From Bacillota bacterium (GTDB lineage: Bacteria; Bacillota; Clostridia; Oscillospirales; Acutalibacteraceae): DNA of 18,917 bases. Positions within the stretch are counted from its first letter, which is position 1, and each line of letters opens with the position of its first letter. Position numbers and translations under genes: made by a program. The stretch lies in the NCBI GenBank assembly GCA_023412845.1, contig JAEZRH010000007.1, positions 1 through 18,917 of the forward strand, given 5' to 3'. The notes beneath the pieces are model-generated. The model was not told the origin of the DNA. It saw nothing but the letters and a program-made list of their open reading frames with translations, and did not search any database. Of the stretch, positions 1-7,722 are shown piece by piece.

Positions 1-972
1 GACGGCCGCTCCGTGCTTTCGAACGTCGTGGCGTCGCAGGTGGAAGAACACAAGTTGTACGGCGGCGTCGTGCCGGAGATCGCCTCGCGCCGCCATTGCG
101 AGGCCATCGTCGGCGTGGTGCAGAAAGCTCTGGACGACGCGGGAACGCCCCTCGAGGAGATCGGCGCCGTGGCCGTGACGTACGCGCCGGGCCTCATCGG
201 CGCACTGCTCGTCGGCGTCAATTTTGCAAAGGGCCTGGCGCTCGCGGCGGAAAAACCGCTTGTGCCGGTGCATCATCTGCGGTCGCATATCGCGTCAAAC
301 TACATCACCTATCCGGAACTCGAACCGCCGTTTCTGTGCCTCGTGGTCTCCGGCGGGCATACCCACATCGTCATGGTGGAGGACTACACCCGCCTGCGCG
401 TGATGGGCTGCACGCGCGACGACGCCGCGGGCGAAGCGTTCGACAAAGCGGCCCGCGCCATGGGCATCCCGTACCCGGGCGGCGTGGAACTGGATAAAAT
501 CGCCGAACAGGGGAACGATAAAGCGTACCGCCTGCCGCGTCCGTCGGTTGACGGCGCGCCGTACGATTTCAGTTTTTCCGGCCTGAAAACGCATGTGATC
601 AACCTCATCCACAACGCGCAGCAACGCGGAGAAACGCTGAGCGTTCCGGACCTCGCTGCCTCGTACCGCAGGGCCGTGGTCGACTGCCTGACGCGGGGCG
701 TGACGGCCGCCCTCCGCGAAACCGGAGCCAAAAAGATCGCCGTGGCGGGCGGCGTCTCGGCCAATGCGCTCCTTCGCCGGGAACTCCTCCGCCTCTGCCG
801 CGACAACGGCCTTGCCTGCTACTGCCCGCAGCTTTCCCTCTGCGGCGACAACGGCGCCATGGTGGCCGCGCAGGGGTATTACGAATTTCTTTCCGGCAAC
901 ATCGCCGGGCCGGATCTGAACGCCTGCGCGGAAGTTTCGGTGGAACAAAGCAGAGGAGATTTGCATAATTAA
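1..972 (+). CDS. tsaD: tRNA N6-threonylcarbamoyladenosine transferase TsaD (5' end outside window)
   Basis: TsaD transfers the threonylcarbamoyl group to A37 of ANN-decoding tRNAs, acting in the cytoplasm with TsaB and TsaE. The frame is open from base 1 and begins with residues DGRSVLSNVV. In the family these follow an N-terminal block of the type GIETSCDETA, so about 15-20 codons are missing upstream; the GTG at 13 is an internal valine, not the start. Visible family signatures are VVPEIASRRH, the metal-binding HxxxH (His codons at 274 and 286, in HHLRSH), VVSGGHTH, GEAFDK, the GGVSAN nucleotide loop, and the third metal ligand Asp in CGDNGAM (codon at 847). The 3' end is complete (TAA). 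The 323 residues present fit a usual length near 340. No clear intrinsic terminator follows before the pckG promoter. Confidence 0.96.
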   Translation, partial: DGRSVLSNVVASQVEEHKLYGGVVPEIASRRHCEAIVGVVQKALDDAGTPLEEIGAVAVTYAPGLIGALLVGVNFAKGLALAAEKPLVPVHHLRSHIASNYITYPELEPPFLCLVVSGGHTHIVMVEDYTRLRVMGCTRDDAAGEAFDKAARAMGIPYPGGVELDKIAEQGNDKAYRLPRPSVDGAPYDFSFSGLKTHVINLIHNAQQRGETLSVPDLAASYRRAVVDCLTRGVTAALRETGAKKIAVAGGVSANALLRRELLRLCRDNGLACYCPQLSLCGDNGAMVAAQGYYEFLSGNIAGPDLNACAEVSVEQSRGDLHN

Positions 973-1074
973 AAAGAAAAGTTGCATAAATGGATTCTGC
1001 CGGTTCCGTTTCCCAAAGACTTGCAAAAAGCGCCGAAATCTTGCTAATTTTTTAACAATTTAACTTTTTCTTGA

Positions 1075-1103
1075 TTGAATCCACTGAAAATTTGGTGTAT
1101 GAT
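1075..1103 (+). promoter_or_regulatory. Sigma-A-type promoter for pckG
   Basis: TTGAAT (1075-1080) and TATGAT (1098-1103) are separated by exactly 17 bp in an AT-rich stretch. The predicted start is near 1110, which gives a short leader carrying the ribosome-binding site at 1135-1139. Confidence 0.65.
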
Positions 1104-1145
1104 AGGAGTAATTTCATGAGGCCATTGGGCCGAAAGGAGAAATTT

Positions 1146-2912
1146 ATGACTCAGAATCAATCTGTACTGGAGTGGATCGGCAAGATGAAGGAGCTGGTCA
1201 ACCCGGACCAGGTGGTCTGGATTGACGGTTCTCAGCAGCAAATTGAAGCGCTGCGCGCCGAAGCCTGCAAAACCGGCGAGCTGATCGCGCTCAACCAGGA
1301 GAAGCTGCCGCAGTGCTATCTGCACCGCACCGCCGTCAACGACGTCGCCCGCGTGGAAGACCGCACGTTCATCTGCGCGCACAAGGAAGAGGACGCCGGG
1401 CCGACCAACCACTGGATGGAACCGCAGCAGGCTTACAAGATGCTTTTCGACATCGCACGCGGCAGCTACAAGGGCCGCACCATGTATGTCATCCCCTACT
1501 CGATGGGTCCCGTCGGTTCCCCGTTCTCGAAGATCGGCGTCGAGCTGACGGACTCCATTTACGTTGTTCTCAATATGTCCATCATGACCCGCGTGGGCCA
1601 GGCCGTTTTCGACACGCTCGGCAACAGCACCGACTGGGTCAAGGGCCTGCACTGCAAATGCCAGATTGACGCCGAAAAGCGCTACATTTGCCATTTCCCG
1701 GAAGACAACACCATCATCTCCGTCAACTCCGGCTACGGCGGGAACGTGCTGCTGGGCAAAAAATGCTTCGCCCTGCGCATCGCTTCCTTCCTCGGCAAAA
1801 ACGAAGGCTGGATGGCCGAGCACATGCTCATCCTCGGCGTTCAGTATCCCGACGGGGAGATCAAATACGTAGCCGCCGCGTTCCCGTCCGCATGCGGCAA
1901 GACGAACCTTGCCATGCTGATCCCGCCCGAAATCTACAAGAAGAAGGGCTATAAAATCTGGACGGTCGGCGACGACATCGCCTGGATGCGCATCGGACCC
2001 GACGGCAGGCTGTGGGCCGTTAACCCGGAGAACGGCTTCTTCGGCGTGGCGCCCGGCACCAACGAAAAATCCAACCCGAACGCGCTGCATACGACGCGCC
2101 AGGGAACCATCTTCACCAACGTCGCGCAGAACCTCGACGACAACACCGTCTGGTGGGAAGGCCTCGACCATAACCCGCCGAAAAACGGCGTAGACTGGAA
2201 GGGCAGGCCGTGGGACGGCACCACCTCCAAGGAAAAGGGAGCGCACCCGAACAGCCGCTTCACCGCGCCGGCGAAGAACTGCCCGTGCGTCAGCCCCGAG
2301 TTCGACAGCGGCAAGGGCGTGCCGATTTCCGCCATCATCTTCGGCGGACGCCGCGCGCATACCACGCCGCTGGTCTATCAGTCCCGCGACTGGAACAACG
2401 GCGTGTTCGTCGGCTCCATCATGGCTTCCGAAACAACGGCTGCAGCAGCCGGCGCCGTGGGCGTCGTCCGCCGCGATCCGATGGCCATGCTGCCGTTCTG
2501 CGGCTACAACATGGGCGACTATTTCGCACACTGGATCGAAATGGGCGAAAAGCTCGGCGACAAGGCCCCGAAGATTTTCAACGTCAACTGGTTCCGTCTT
2601 GACAACGAAGGCCACTTCATCTGGCCGGGATTCGGAGACAACCTGCGCGTGGTCGACTGGATCCTGAAGCGCTGCGAAGGCAAGGCGGATGCCGACGAGG
2701 CCCCGATCGGCTTTGTGCCGAAGGCCGGGGACATCGACATCGAAGGTCTCGACCTCGGTCTCGACACCCTTAAGGGCATCCTCGCCATAGACAAGGAAGA
2801 GTGGAAAAAAGAAGCGGACGGCATCACCGAATTCTACAAGAAGTTCGGCGACAAGCTGCCGAAGGAGCTTGCCTCTCAGCTCGACAGCCTCAAGGCGCGT
2901 CTGGGCGGTTAA
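1146..2912 (+). CDS. pckG: Phosphoenolpyruvate carboxykinase (GTP)
   Basis: Interconverts oxaloacetate + GTP and phosphoenolpyruvate + CO2 + GDP, linking the C4-acid pool to gluconeogenesis. The 588-residue length fits the GTP-dependent family (about 600) rather than the ATP family (about 530). Diagnostic motifs are the PSACGKTN P-loop with its reactive cysteine (residues 247-254, Cys250), the VGDD metal-binding segment (274-277), NPENGFFGVAPGTN (293-306) and GGRRAHTTPL (400-409). I chose the ATG at 1146 because AGGAG lies 6 bp upstream (1135-1139). An in-frame ATG at 1116 also has AGGAG 7 bp before it (1104-1108). However, that Shine-Dalgarno would sit at or upstream of the start point predicted from the promoter at 1075-1103, so 1146 is preferred. 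The gene is monocistronic by its flanking promoter and terminator. Confidence 0.96.
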   Translation: MTQNQSVLEWIGKMKELVNPDQVVWIDGSQQQIEALRAEACKTGELIALNQEKLPQCYLHRTAVNDVARVEDRTFICAHKEEDAGPTNHWMEPQQAYKMLFDIARGSYKGRTMYVIPYSMGPVGSPFSKIGVELTDSIYVVLNMSIMTRVGQAVFDTLGNSTDWVKGLHCKCQIDAEKRYICHFPEDNTIISVNSGYGGNVLLGKKCFALRIASFLGKNEGWMAEHMLILGVQYPDGEIKYVAAAFPSACGKTNLAMLIPPEIYKKKGYKIWTVGDDIAWMRIGPDGRLWAVNPENGFFGVAPGTNEKSNPNALHTTRQGTIFTNVAQNLDDNTVWWEGLDHNPPKNGVDWKGRPWDGTTSKEKGAHPNSRFTAPAKNCPCVSPEFDSGKGVPISAIIFGGRRAHTTPLVYQSRDWNNGVFVGSIMASETTAAAAGAVGVVRRDPMAMLPFCGYNMGDYFAHWIEMGEKLGDKAPKIFNVNWFRLDNEGHFIWPGFGDNLRVVDWILKRCEGKADADEAPIGFVPKAGDIDIEGLDLGLDTLKGILAIDKEEWKKEADGITEFYKKFGDKLPKELASQLDSLKARLGG

Positions 2913-2936
2913 ATATTTACCCAGAGTATAAAGCAG

Positions 2937-2986
2937 GCCGCGGAATCCGAGATGTTTCGGGTTCCGCGGCTTTATTCTTATTTTTC
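2937..2986 (+). terminator. Intrinsic terminator of pckG
   Basis: A 12-bp stem (2937-2948 with 2959-2970, one G-U pair, core GCCGCGGAA) with a 10-nt loop is followed by a T-rich tail at 2971-2985. On the minus strand the same stem is followed only by a mildly T-rich stretch, so it may also weakly stop the convergent ABC-exporter operon. Confidence 0.88.
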
Positions 2987-3009
2987 TCCGAGCCCAGCAC
3001 GAGGCCTGG

Positions 3010-3028
3010 GAGCGGGCCCAGCCCGCTC
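3010..3028 (-). repeat. Short perfect hairpin over the stop of the second ABC exporter gene
   Basis: GAGCGGGC (3010-3017) and GCCCGCTC (3021-3028) pair over a 3-nt loop and overlap the stop codon at 3027-3029. No T-tract follows on the minus strand, so this is more likely a 3'-end stabiliser than a terminator. Confidence 0.5.
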
Positions 3029-4937
3029 ACGACAACTCGAACTGGCCGGTGTAGAGCTGGTAATAGCGGCCTTTCTGCTCCACGAGCTCGTCGTGGCTGC
3101 CGCGCTCCAGGATCTCGCCGCCCTCCAGCACGAGGATGGCCTTCGCGTTCCGTACCGTCGACAGCCGGTGCGCGATGACGAACACCGTGCGGCCCTCCAT
3201 CAGGCGGTCCATGCCCTTTTCGATCTGGCGCTCGGTGCGCGTGTCAACCGAGCTGGTCGCTTCGTCGAGGATCAGCACCGGCGGGTCGGCCGCCGCCGCG
3301 CGCGCGATGGCGAGGAGCTGCCGCTGCCCCTGGCTGAGGTTGTCGCCGTCGCCGGTCAGCACGGTTTCGTAGCCGTCCGGCAGGCGGCGGATGAACGAAT
3401 CCGCGCCCGCCAGCTTCGCTGCGGCCACGATGCGTCCCCGGTCGATATCGTCGCCGGAAAAGCCGATGTTCTCGGCGATGGTGCCGGTGAACAGGTGCGT
3501 GTCCTGCAGGACCACGCCGAGCGAACGGCGCAGGTCGTCTTTTCTGATGTCGCGCACGTCGATGCCGTCGTAGGTGATGGTTCCGGAGGTCACGTCGTAG
3601 AACCGGTTGATCAGGCTCGCAATGGTCGTTTTGCCCGCGCCCGTCGAACCGACGAACGCGATCTTCTGCCCCGGCTTCGCATACAGGTCGATGCCCTTCA
3701 GGACCGGGTGGCCCGGCACATAGCCGAACACCACGTCATGGAATCTCACGTCGCCGCGAAGGGGGATCAGCCGAGCGTCGGCTGCGAAATGGGCGCTTCT
3801 TTCGGCGCCGTTCCCGCCGGCGCCGAAAGCGAAACCGGCTGTGCCGGTGCGCCACGCCCACTGTTCCGTCCTGCGGTCCGTCTCGCGCAGGGAACCGTCC
3901 GGCATTGCTTCGGCGCGGACCAGCGTCACGGAGCCGAAATCCGCCTCCTCCGACGTGGAAAGCACCTCTTCGATGCGCTCGGCGCCCGAAAGGGAAGCGA
4001 GGATGAAATTAAGCTGCTGCGAGAACTGGTTGATCGGCATGGCGACCTGCCGCACGTAAACGAGGTACGAAGCGAGCGTGCCGAGGCCGATCTCCCCCGA
4101 GATGGCGAAGAACGCGCCGATGCACGCCGAGACCGCATACCCGAAGTACGAAAGGCTCACGACGACGGGAATCAGCAAACCGGAGAACGTGACGGCGCCC
4201 GTGGCGGCCTCCTGCAGGCGGCGGTTGTACGCGGTGAACTCCGCGTAATTCTGCTCTTCGTGGTTGAAGACCTGCACGACCTTCTGCCCGGCCACCGTCT
4301 CCTCCACAAAGCCGTCGAGGCTGCCCAGGAATTTCTGCTGCCGGTCGTAGTACGCCTTGCTCCGTTTGCCGCTGTACCGCAGAAAGAGAAACATGAAAAA
4401 GAAGGTAAGCAGCACGATGACGGAAAGCTTGAAATTCAGCACAATCAGCACTGCGAACGTGCCGACGGTCACGACAAAGCTCTGCACCACCATCGCGAAG
4501 CTGTTGTTCAGCGCGTCGGAGATGGTGTCGATGTCGTTTGTGAACCGGCTCATCAGTTCGCCGTGCGTCTGCGCGTCAAAATAGCTCAGCGGCAGCGTCT
4601 GCACCTTCCGGAACAGATCGTTGCGGATCTCCTCCACGATCTTCTGCGCCAGCACGACCATGATCTGCGTGTAGCCGTACGTCGCGCCCGCACCGACAAG
4701 GTACATGGCCGCCATGAACGCCACCATGCGCACAAGCCCCGGGATGTCGCCCGGCAGGATGTAGTCGTCGATGACCGGCTTTAAGAGGTATGTGCCGTAG
4801 ACGGACGACAGCGCGCTGACGACAGCGAGGATCGATACGAGCGCAAGCGAAACGGCATGCTTTTTCATGTAGCACCACAGAAGGCCGAACGCCCTGCGCA
4901 GATTTTTCGGTCTCGCGCGTGAAAACGTCTTCGGCAT
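3027..4937 (-). CDS. ABC exporter half-transporter, subunit with consensus Walker B (BmrD/LmrD-like)
   Basis: A 636-residue fused permease-ATPase: six-helix exporter domain (about residues 15-315), a long linker, then the nucleotide-binding domain (about 395-636). Walker A is GSTGAGKTT (430-438), the Q-loop lies in VLQDTHLF, Walker B is VLILDE with catalytic Glu559, and the switch His is 590 (IAHRL). The signature is LSQGQ (534-538), with Gln replacing the second-position Gly of LSGGQ. This is expected for the subunit whose signature faces the degenerate ATP site. The TMD-NBD linker (about 327-395) is long and Gly/Ala-rich. The start ATG overlaps the upstream gene's stop in TAATG, so translation is probably coupled and the two form a heterodimer. 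The substrate is unknown; the MarR context suggests drug or toxic-compound efflux. Confidence 0.93.
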   Translation of the reverse strand: MPKTFSRARPKNLRRAFGLLWCYMKKHAVSLALVSILAVVSALSSVYGTYLLKPVIDDYILPGDIPGLVRMVAFMAAMYLVGAGATYGYTQIMVVLAQKIVEEIRNDLFRKVQTLPLSYFDAQTHGELMSRFTNDIDTISDALNNSFAMVVQSFVVTVGTFAVLIVLNFKLSVIVLLTFFFMFLFLRYSGKRSKAYYDRQQKFLGSLDGFVEETVAGQKVVQVFNHEEQNYAEFTAYNRRLQEAATGAVTFSGLLIPVVVSLSYFGYAVSACIGAFFAISGEIGLGTLASYLVYVRQVAMPINQFSQQLNFILASLSGAERIEEVLSTSEEADFGSVTLVRAEAMPDGSLRETDRRTEQWAWRTGTAGFAFGAGGNGAERSAHFAADARLIPLRGDVRFHDVVFGYVPGHPVLKGIDLYAKPGQKIAFVGSTGAGKTTIASLINRFYDVTSGTITYDGIDVRDIRKDDLRRSLGVVLQDTHLFTGTIAENIGFSGDDIDRGRIVAAAKLAGADSFIRRLPDGYETVLTGDGDNLSQGQRQLLAIARAAAADPPVLILDEATSSVDTRTERQIEKGMDRLMEGRTVFVIAHRLSTVRNAKAILVLEGGEILERGSHDELVEQKGRYYQLYTGQFELS

Positions 4938-6664
4938 TACGCGATCTCTCCCTTCTGCTGGAACTGCCAGATTTCCCGGTAAACCGGGTTTTCGGCGAGC
5001 AGCTCGTCGTGCCTGCCCACCGCGGTGACCCTGCCGTCGTCGAGCAGGATGATCTGGTCGGCGCCTTCCACCGAGCCGAGCCGCTGGGTGATGATGATAC
5101 GCGTCGTCCCGGGCAGCTCTTCGGCAAGCCGCTCGCGGATCTTCCGTTCCGTGGCGGTGTCAACCGCGCTGGTCGAGTCGTCCAGGATCAGAATCTTGGG
5201 CCGCTTGAGCAGCGCGCGGGCGATGCAGAGTCTCTGCTTCTGCCCGCCGGAGACGTTCACGCCGCCCTGCCCCAGCATGGTCTCGTAGCCTTCCGGAAGG
5301 CGGCCGAGGAATTCGTCCGCGCAGGCGATGCGGCAGGCAAGGTCGATCTCCCCCTGCGTGGCGTGTTCGTTTCCCCACAGCAGATTCTCCCGTATCGTCC
5401 CAGAAAACAGCGTATTGTTCTGCAGCACCATGCCCACACTGTCGCGCAGATGCCGCAGGCTGTACTCCCGCACGTCGCGCCCATCCACCTTCACGCACCC
5501 GGCGGTCGCGTCGTACAGGCGGGGAATGAGCTGCACCAGTGACGTTTTGGCGGCGCCGGTCCCGCCCAGCACGCCGACCATCTGCCCCGCCTCAATATGC
5601 AGGGTGATGTCGGAGAGCACGTTCTCCTTCGCTTTCGTGCTGTATTTGAATGAAACATGGTCGAACTCGATGTCCCCGCGGCGGATGACGCGCGACGGGT
5701 CGCCGCGGTCGGCGATATCGGGCTTCTCGTCGAGCACTTCGAACACCCTGCCGATGGAGGTCATCGACCGGCTGAGCATCAGGAAGACGTTCGAGATCAT
5801 CATCAGCGAGTTCAGGATCTGCAGCACGTAGCTCAGGAAGGCGGTCAGCTGACCGACCTGCATGCTGCCCTCATGGATGAAGTTGCCGCCGAACCAGAGG
5901 ATGCAGATGATGGTGATGTACATGACGAGCTGGAAATACGGCATGTTCAGCATGGCGGTATGGAACGCCTTTTCCGACGCGGCGCAGTAGTCGCCGTTTC
6001 CCTCGGCAAACAGGGCGGACTGGCTTTCGCCCCGGACATAAGATTTCACGGTGCGGATCGCCGTAAGGTTCTCCTGCACGATGGAGTTGACCCGGTCCAG
6101 CATCCTCTGCATCCGTGCATAGGCCGAACCGAGGGTCCGCATGATCAGGTACAGGCCCGCGGCAAGCACGGGGATCGCGATGAGAAACACGACGGAAAGC
6201 TTCGGGCTGAGCAGGATGGACATCACAAGGCCGGTCAGCATCATGACCGGGCCGCGCACCATGGGCCTGATCCCGTTGCAGACGGAGTTCTGCAGGATGG
6301 TAATGTCGCTCGTCAGGCGCGTGATGAGGGACGCCGTGCTGAAATGGTCCAGGTTGGAAAAGGAATACCCCTGCACCTTTTTATACTCCTGCTGCCGCAG
6401 CTCGGCCCCGAACCCCTGCCCGGCGCGCGCGGCAAGGCGCGCGTATATGGCGCCCAGCGCAAGGGCGATCAGCGCGCATCCGATCATCAGAAAGCCGCGT
6501 TGCAGGATATAGCCCCGGTCCTTCTGCACGACGCCGACGTCGATGATGTCTGCCATGATGAGCGGGATGACAAGCTCAAACACGCATTCCGCCATGACGC
6601 AGGCGATGCTTCCCACGAACGCCTTCCTGTAAGGCCTGAAAAATCCATAAAGCCGTTTGACCAC
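4937..6664 (-). CDS. ABC exporter half-transporter, subunit with degenerate ATP site (BmrC/LmrC-like)
   Basis: A 575-residue permease-ATPase fusion with the six-helix domain in about residues 10-310 and the NBD in about 330-575. The ATP site is degenerate in three places: Walker A GGTGAAKTS (367-375, Ala at the last Gly of GxxGxGK), Asp496 in ILILDD in place of the catalytic Glu, and Gln527 in ITQRL in place of the switch His. Its own signature VSGGQ (471-475) is near-consensus, as required to serve the partner's active site. I chose the GTG start at 6664 because a GGGGGA-type ribosome-binding site precedes it; the frame stays open to 7144, but that part overlaps marR and is not coding-like. 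It starts 13 bp after the marR stop and ends in a TAATG overlap with the next gene. Confidence 0.92.
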   Translation of the reverse strand: MVKRLYGFFRPYRKAFVGSIACVMAECVFELVIPLIMADIIDVGVVQKDRGYILQRGFLMIGCALIALALGAIYARLAARAGQGFGAELRQQEYKKVQGYSFSNLDHFSTASLITRLTSDITILQNSVCNGIRPMVRGPVMMLTGLVMSILLSPKLSVVFLIAIPVLAAGLYLIMRTLGSAYARMQRMLDRVNSIVQENLTAIRTVKSYVRGESQSALFAEGNGDYCAASEKAFHTAMLNMPYFQLVMYITIICILWFGGNFIHEGSMQVGQLTAFLSYVLQILNSLMMISNVFLMLSRSMTSIGRVFEVLDEKPDIADRGDPSRVIRRGDIEFDHVSFKYSTKAKENVLSDITLHIEAGQMVGVLGGTGAAKTSLVQLIPRLYDATAGCVKVDGRDVREYSLRHLRDSVGMVLQNNTLFSGTIRENLLWGNEHATQGEIDLACRIACADEFLGRLPEGYETMLGQGGVNVSGGQKQRLCIARALLKRPKILILDDSTSAVDTATERKIRERLAEELPGTTRIIITQRLGSVEGADQIILLDDGRVTAVGRHDELLAENPVYREIWQFQQKGEIA

Positions 6665-6677
6665 GATCTTTCCCCCA

Positions 6678-7106
6678 TCATTCCAATGATTTTCCCGTAA
6701 GGTTCCTGTACATGCGGCACAGGCTGTCGATAAACTGCATCCGCTCTTTTTCCGTGAAGCCCTGAACCGACTCTTCTTCCACGCCGCGGCAGACCGTTTC
6801 CCACCGGGCGAGCGCGCTGCGCCCCTCCCCGGTGATGCCGACCGATTCCGCGCGGCGGCGCTCCGCGGGCACGGAACGCACCGCGAGGCCGTTCTGCTCC
6901 ATATTGGCCAGCAGGCGCGAAACCGTGGCGGGCTCGATGTCGAGCGCCTCCGCGATCTCTTTCTGCATGCAGCTGTCGTGTGCCGCCAGGTAGCGCAGCA
7001 CCTTCGGCTGGCCGGGCGAAAGACCGATCTGCGCCATACCGGGGCGCAGGCTGTTTTTCTGCGCGTGGAATGCCTTGTAGAGCGCGTGATGCAGAGTGAC
7101 TGGCAT
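6678..7106 (-). CDS. MarR-family transcriptional regulator
   Basis: A 142-residue winged-helix protein of typical MarR size. The recognisable core runs from GLSPGQPKVLRYLAAHD through the helix-turn-helix (MQKEIAEALDIEPATVSRLL) to the wing (RSVPAERRRAESVGITGEG). The ATG at 7106 is preceded by AGGGAGG (7114-7120). A longer reading from 7232 would run through the promoter and operator and is rejected. It is the first gene of the operon with the two ABC exporter halves. By analogy with other marR-exporter operons it probably represses its own operon and is released by an exporter substrate or stress ligand; the ligand cannot be read from the sequence. Confidence 0.92.
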   Translation of the reverse strand: MPVTLHHALYKAFHAQKNSLRPGMAQIGLSPGQPKVLRYLAAHDSCMQKEIAEALDIEPATVSRLLANMEQNGLAVRSVPAERRRAESVGITGEGRSALARWETVCRGVEEESVQGFTEKERMQFIDSLCRMYRNLTGKSLE

Positions 7107-7136
7107 ATTCTTTCCTCCCTGAAAAATAATTGCAAT

Positions 7137-7156
7137 GCTAACAATTAGCAAGCTAA
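7137..7156 (-). promoter_or_regulatory. Candidate MarR operator
   Basis: Two overlapping inverted repeats share a half-site: GCTAA-CAA-TTAGC (actual 7137-7149) and TTAGC-AA-GCTAA (7145-7156). They lie about 5-24 bases downstream of the start point predicted from the promoter at 7168-7196, a position suited to autorepression. No binding data are available here. Confidence 0.68.
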
Positions 7157-7167
7157 CTTTTAACGCG

Positions 7168-7196
7168 ATTGTAACATTTCTTCCGTCGGCTGTCAA
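7168..7196 (-). promoter_or_regulatory. Sigma-A-type promoter of the marR-ABC operon
   Basis: On the minus strand, TTGACA (7196-7191) and TACAAT (7173-7168) are separated by 17 bp: a consensus -35 and a 5/6 -10. The predicted start is near 7161. Confidence 0.82.
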
Positions 7197-7438
7197 GGGC
7201 AGACAGGCCGAGCCTGTACGCTGCAGGGGCATCTGGGGTTTGCACTCAGGCCGTGCGGGGCTTTATAAAATCCCCCCGGGGCTCCCCATAAAGCAGCAAG
7301 GCATTCGACACGACTCCGCTTTTCATTGACAATCCGGTTTTTCTCTGTGTGCGTGATTGCAAGCGTAAAGCAGAAAATTCAATCGTAACAATGAAGCCCC
7401 CACGGATTCTTCGGCCGTACAATGTGAATGACGGGTGC

Positions 7439-7584
7439 CGGGGGGAGTCGGGGGGGGGCGGTTAGGTGCCCCTCTCGTTGGGAGTTTGAAGCTCCCCCCG
7501 ACGCGCGCTTTGCGCACTTTCGCACAAGAACGAAAGTGCGGGCCCGGCCGGCCTGAGGCCAAAGTCCGCTCGCCCTACAGGGCG
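7439..7584. repeat. GC-rich palindromic block, function unknown
   Basis: Several inverted repeats sit close together: CGGGGGGAG (7439-7447) with CTCCCCCCG (7492-7500); a 10-bp stem CGCACTTTCG (7513-7522) with CGAAAGTGCG (7531-7540) over an 8-nt loop; GGCC-type palindromes at about 7541-7560; and CGCCC-TACA-GGGCG (7571-7584) followed by an A-rich stretch. It may be a dispersed intergenic repeat of the REP/MITE kind or a structured transcript. The single window cannot tell these apart. Confidence 0.5.
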
Positions 7585-7688
7585 AATTTAAAAACGGAAG
7601 AATGCTCCAAACATTGAATTTTAAAACCATTCCGAATTGGCTGTGTGTTGTAAATCCGCATGCGCAAAACGGGCTATGCCCGCTGCTC

Positions 7689-7716
7689 TTGACTTTCCGG
7701 CAAAAAGAGGTATAAT
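7689..7716 (+). promoter_or_regulatory. Strong sigma-A-type promoter upstream of the candidate small RNA
   Basis: TTGACT (7689-7694) and a perfect TATAAT (7711-7716) have a 16-bp spacer. No protein gene lies downstream on this strand before the convergent EAL gene, so the promoter is best explained by a non-coding transcript starting near 7723. Confidence 0.72.
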
Positions 7717-7722
7717 TTGGCT

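Noticed and set aside
1044..2615. Long minus-strand open frame (523 codons) opposite pckG
   Set aside because: Antisense shadow of a certain gene in GC-rich DNA; no domain recognised and Arg/Val/Asp-rich composition.
2952..4784. Long plus-strand open frame (610 codons) opposite the second exporter gene
   Set aside because: The opposite strand encodes a complete ABC exporter half with all motifs; this frame begins inside the pckG terminator and shows no domain.
5657..6700. Plus-strand open frame (347 codons) rich in His/Asp/Arg opposite the first exporter gene
   Set aside because: Compositional antisense artefact; the exporter frame carries all conserved motifs.
6665..7144. N-terminal extension of the first ABC exporter gene
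   Set aside because: It lies wholly over marR in another frame and reads Arg/Cys-rich; the GTG at 6664 has a ribosome-binding site and starts the exporter domain normally.
7323..7630. Small minus- and plus-strand open frames in the marR-EAL gap
   Set aside because: They translate GC-rich palindromes into Pro/Arg/Gly-rich strings, lack ribosome-binding sites and have no recognisable domain.
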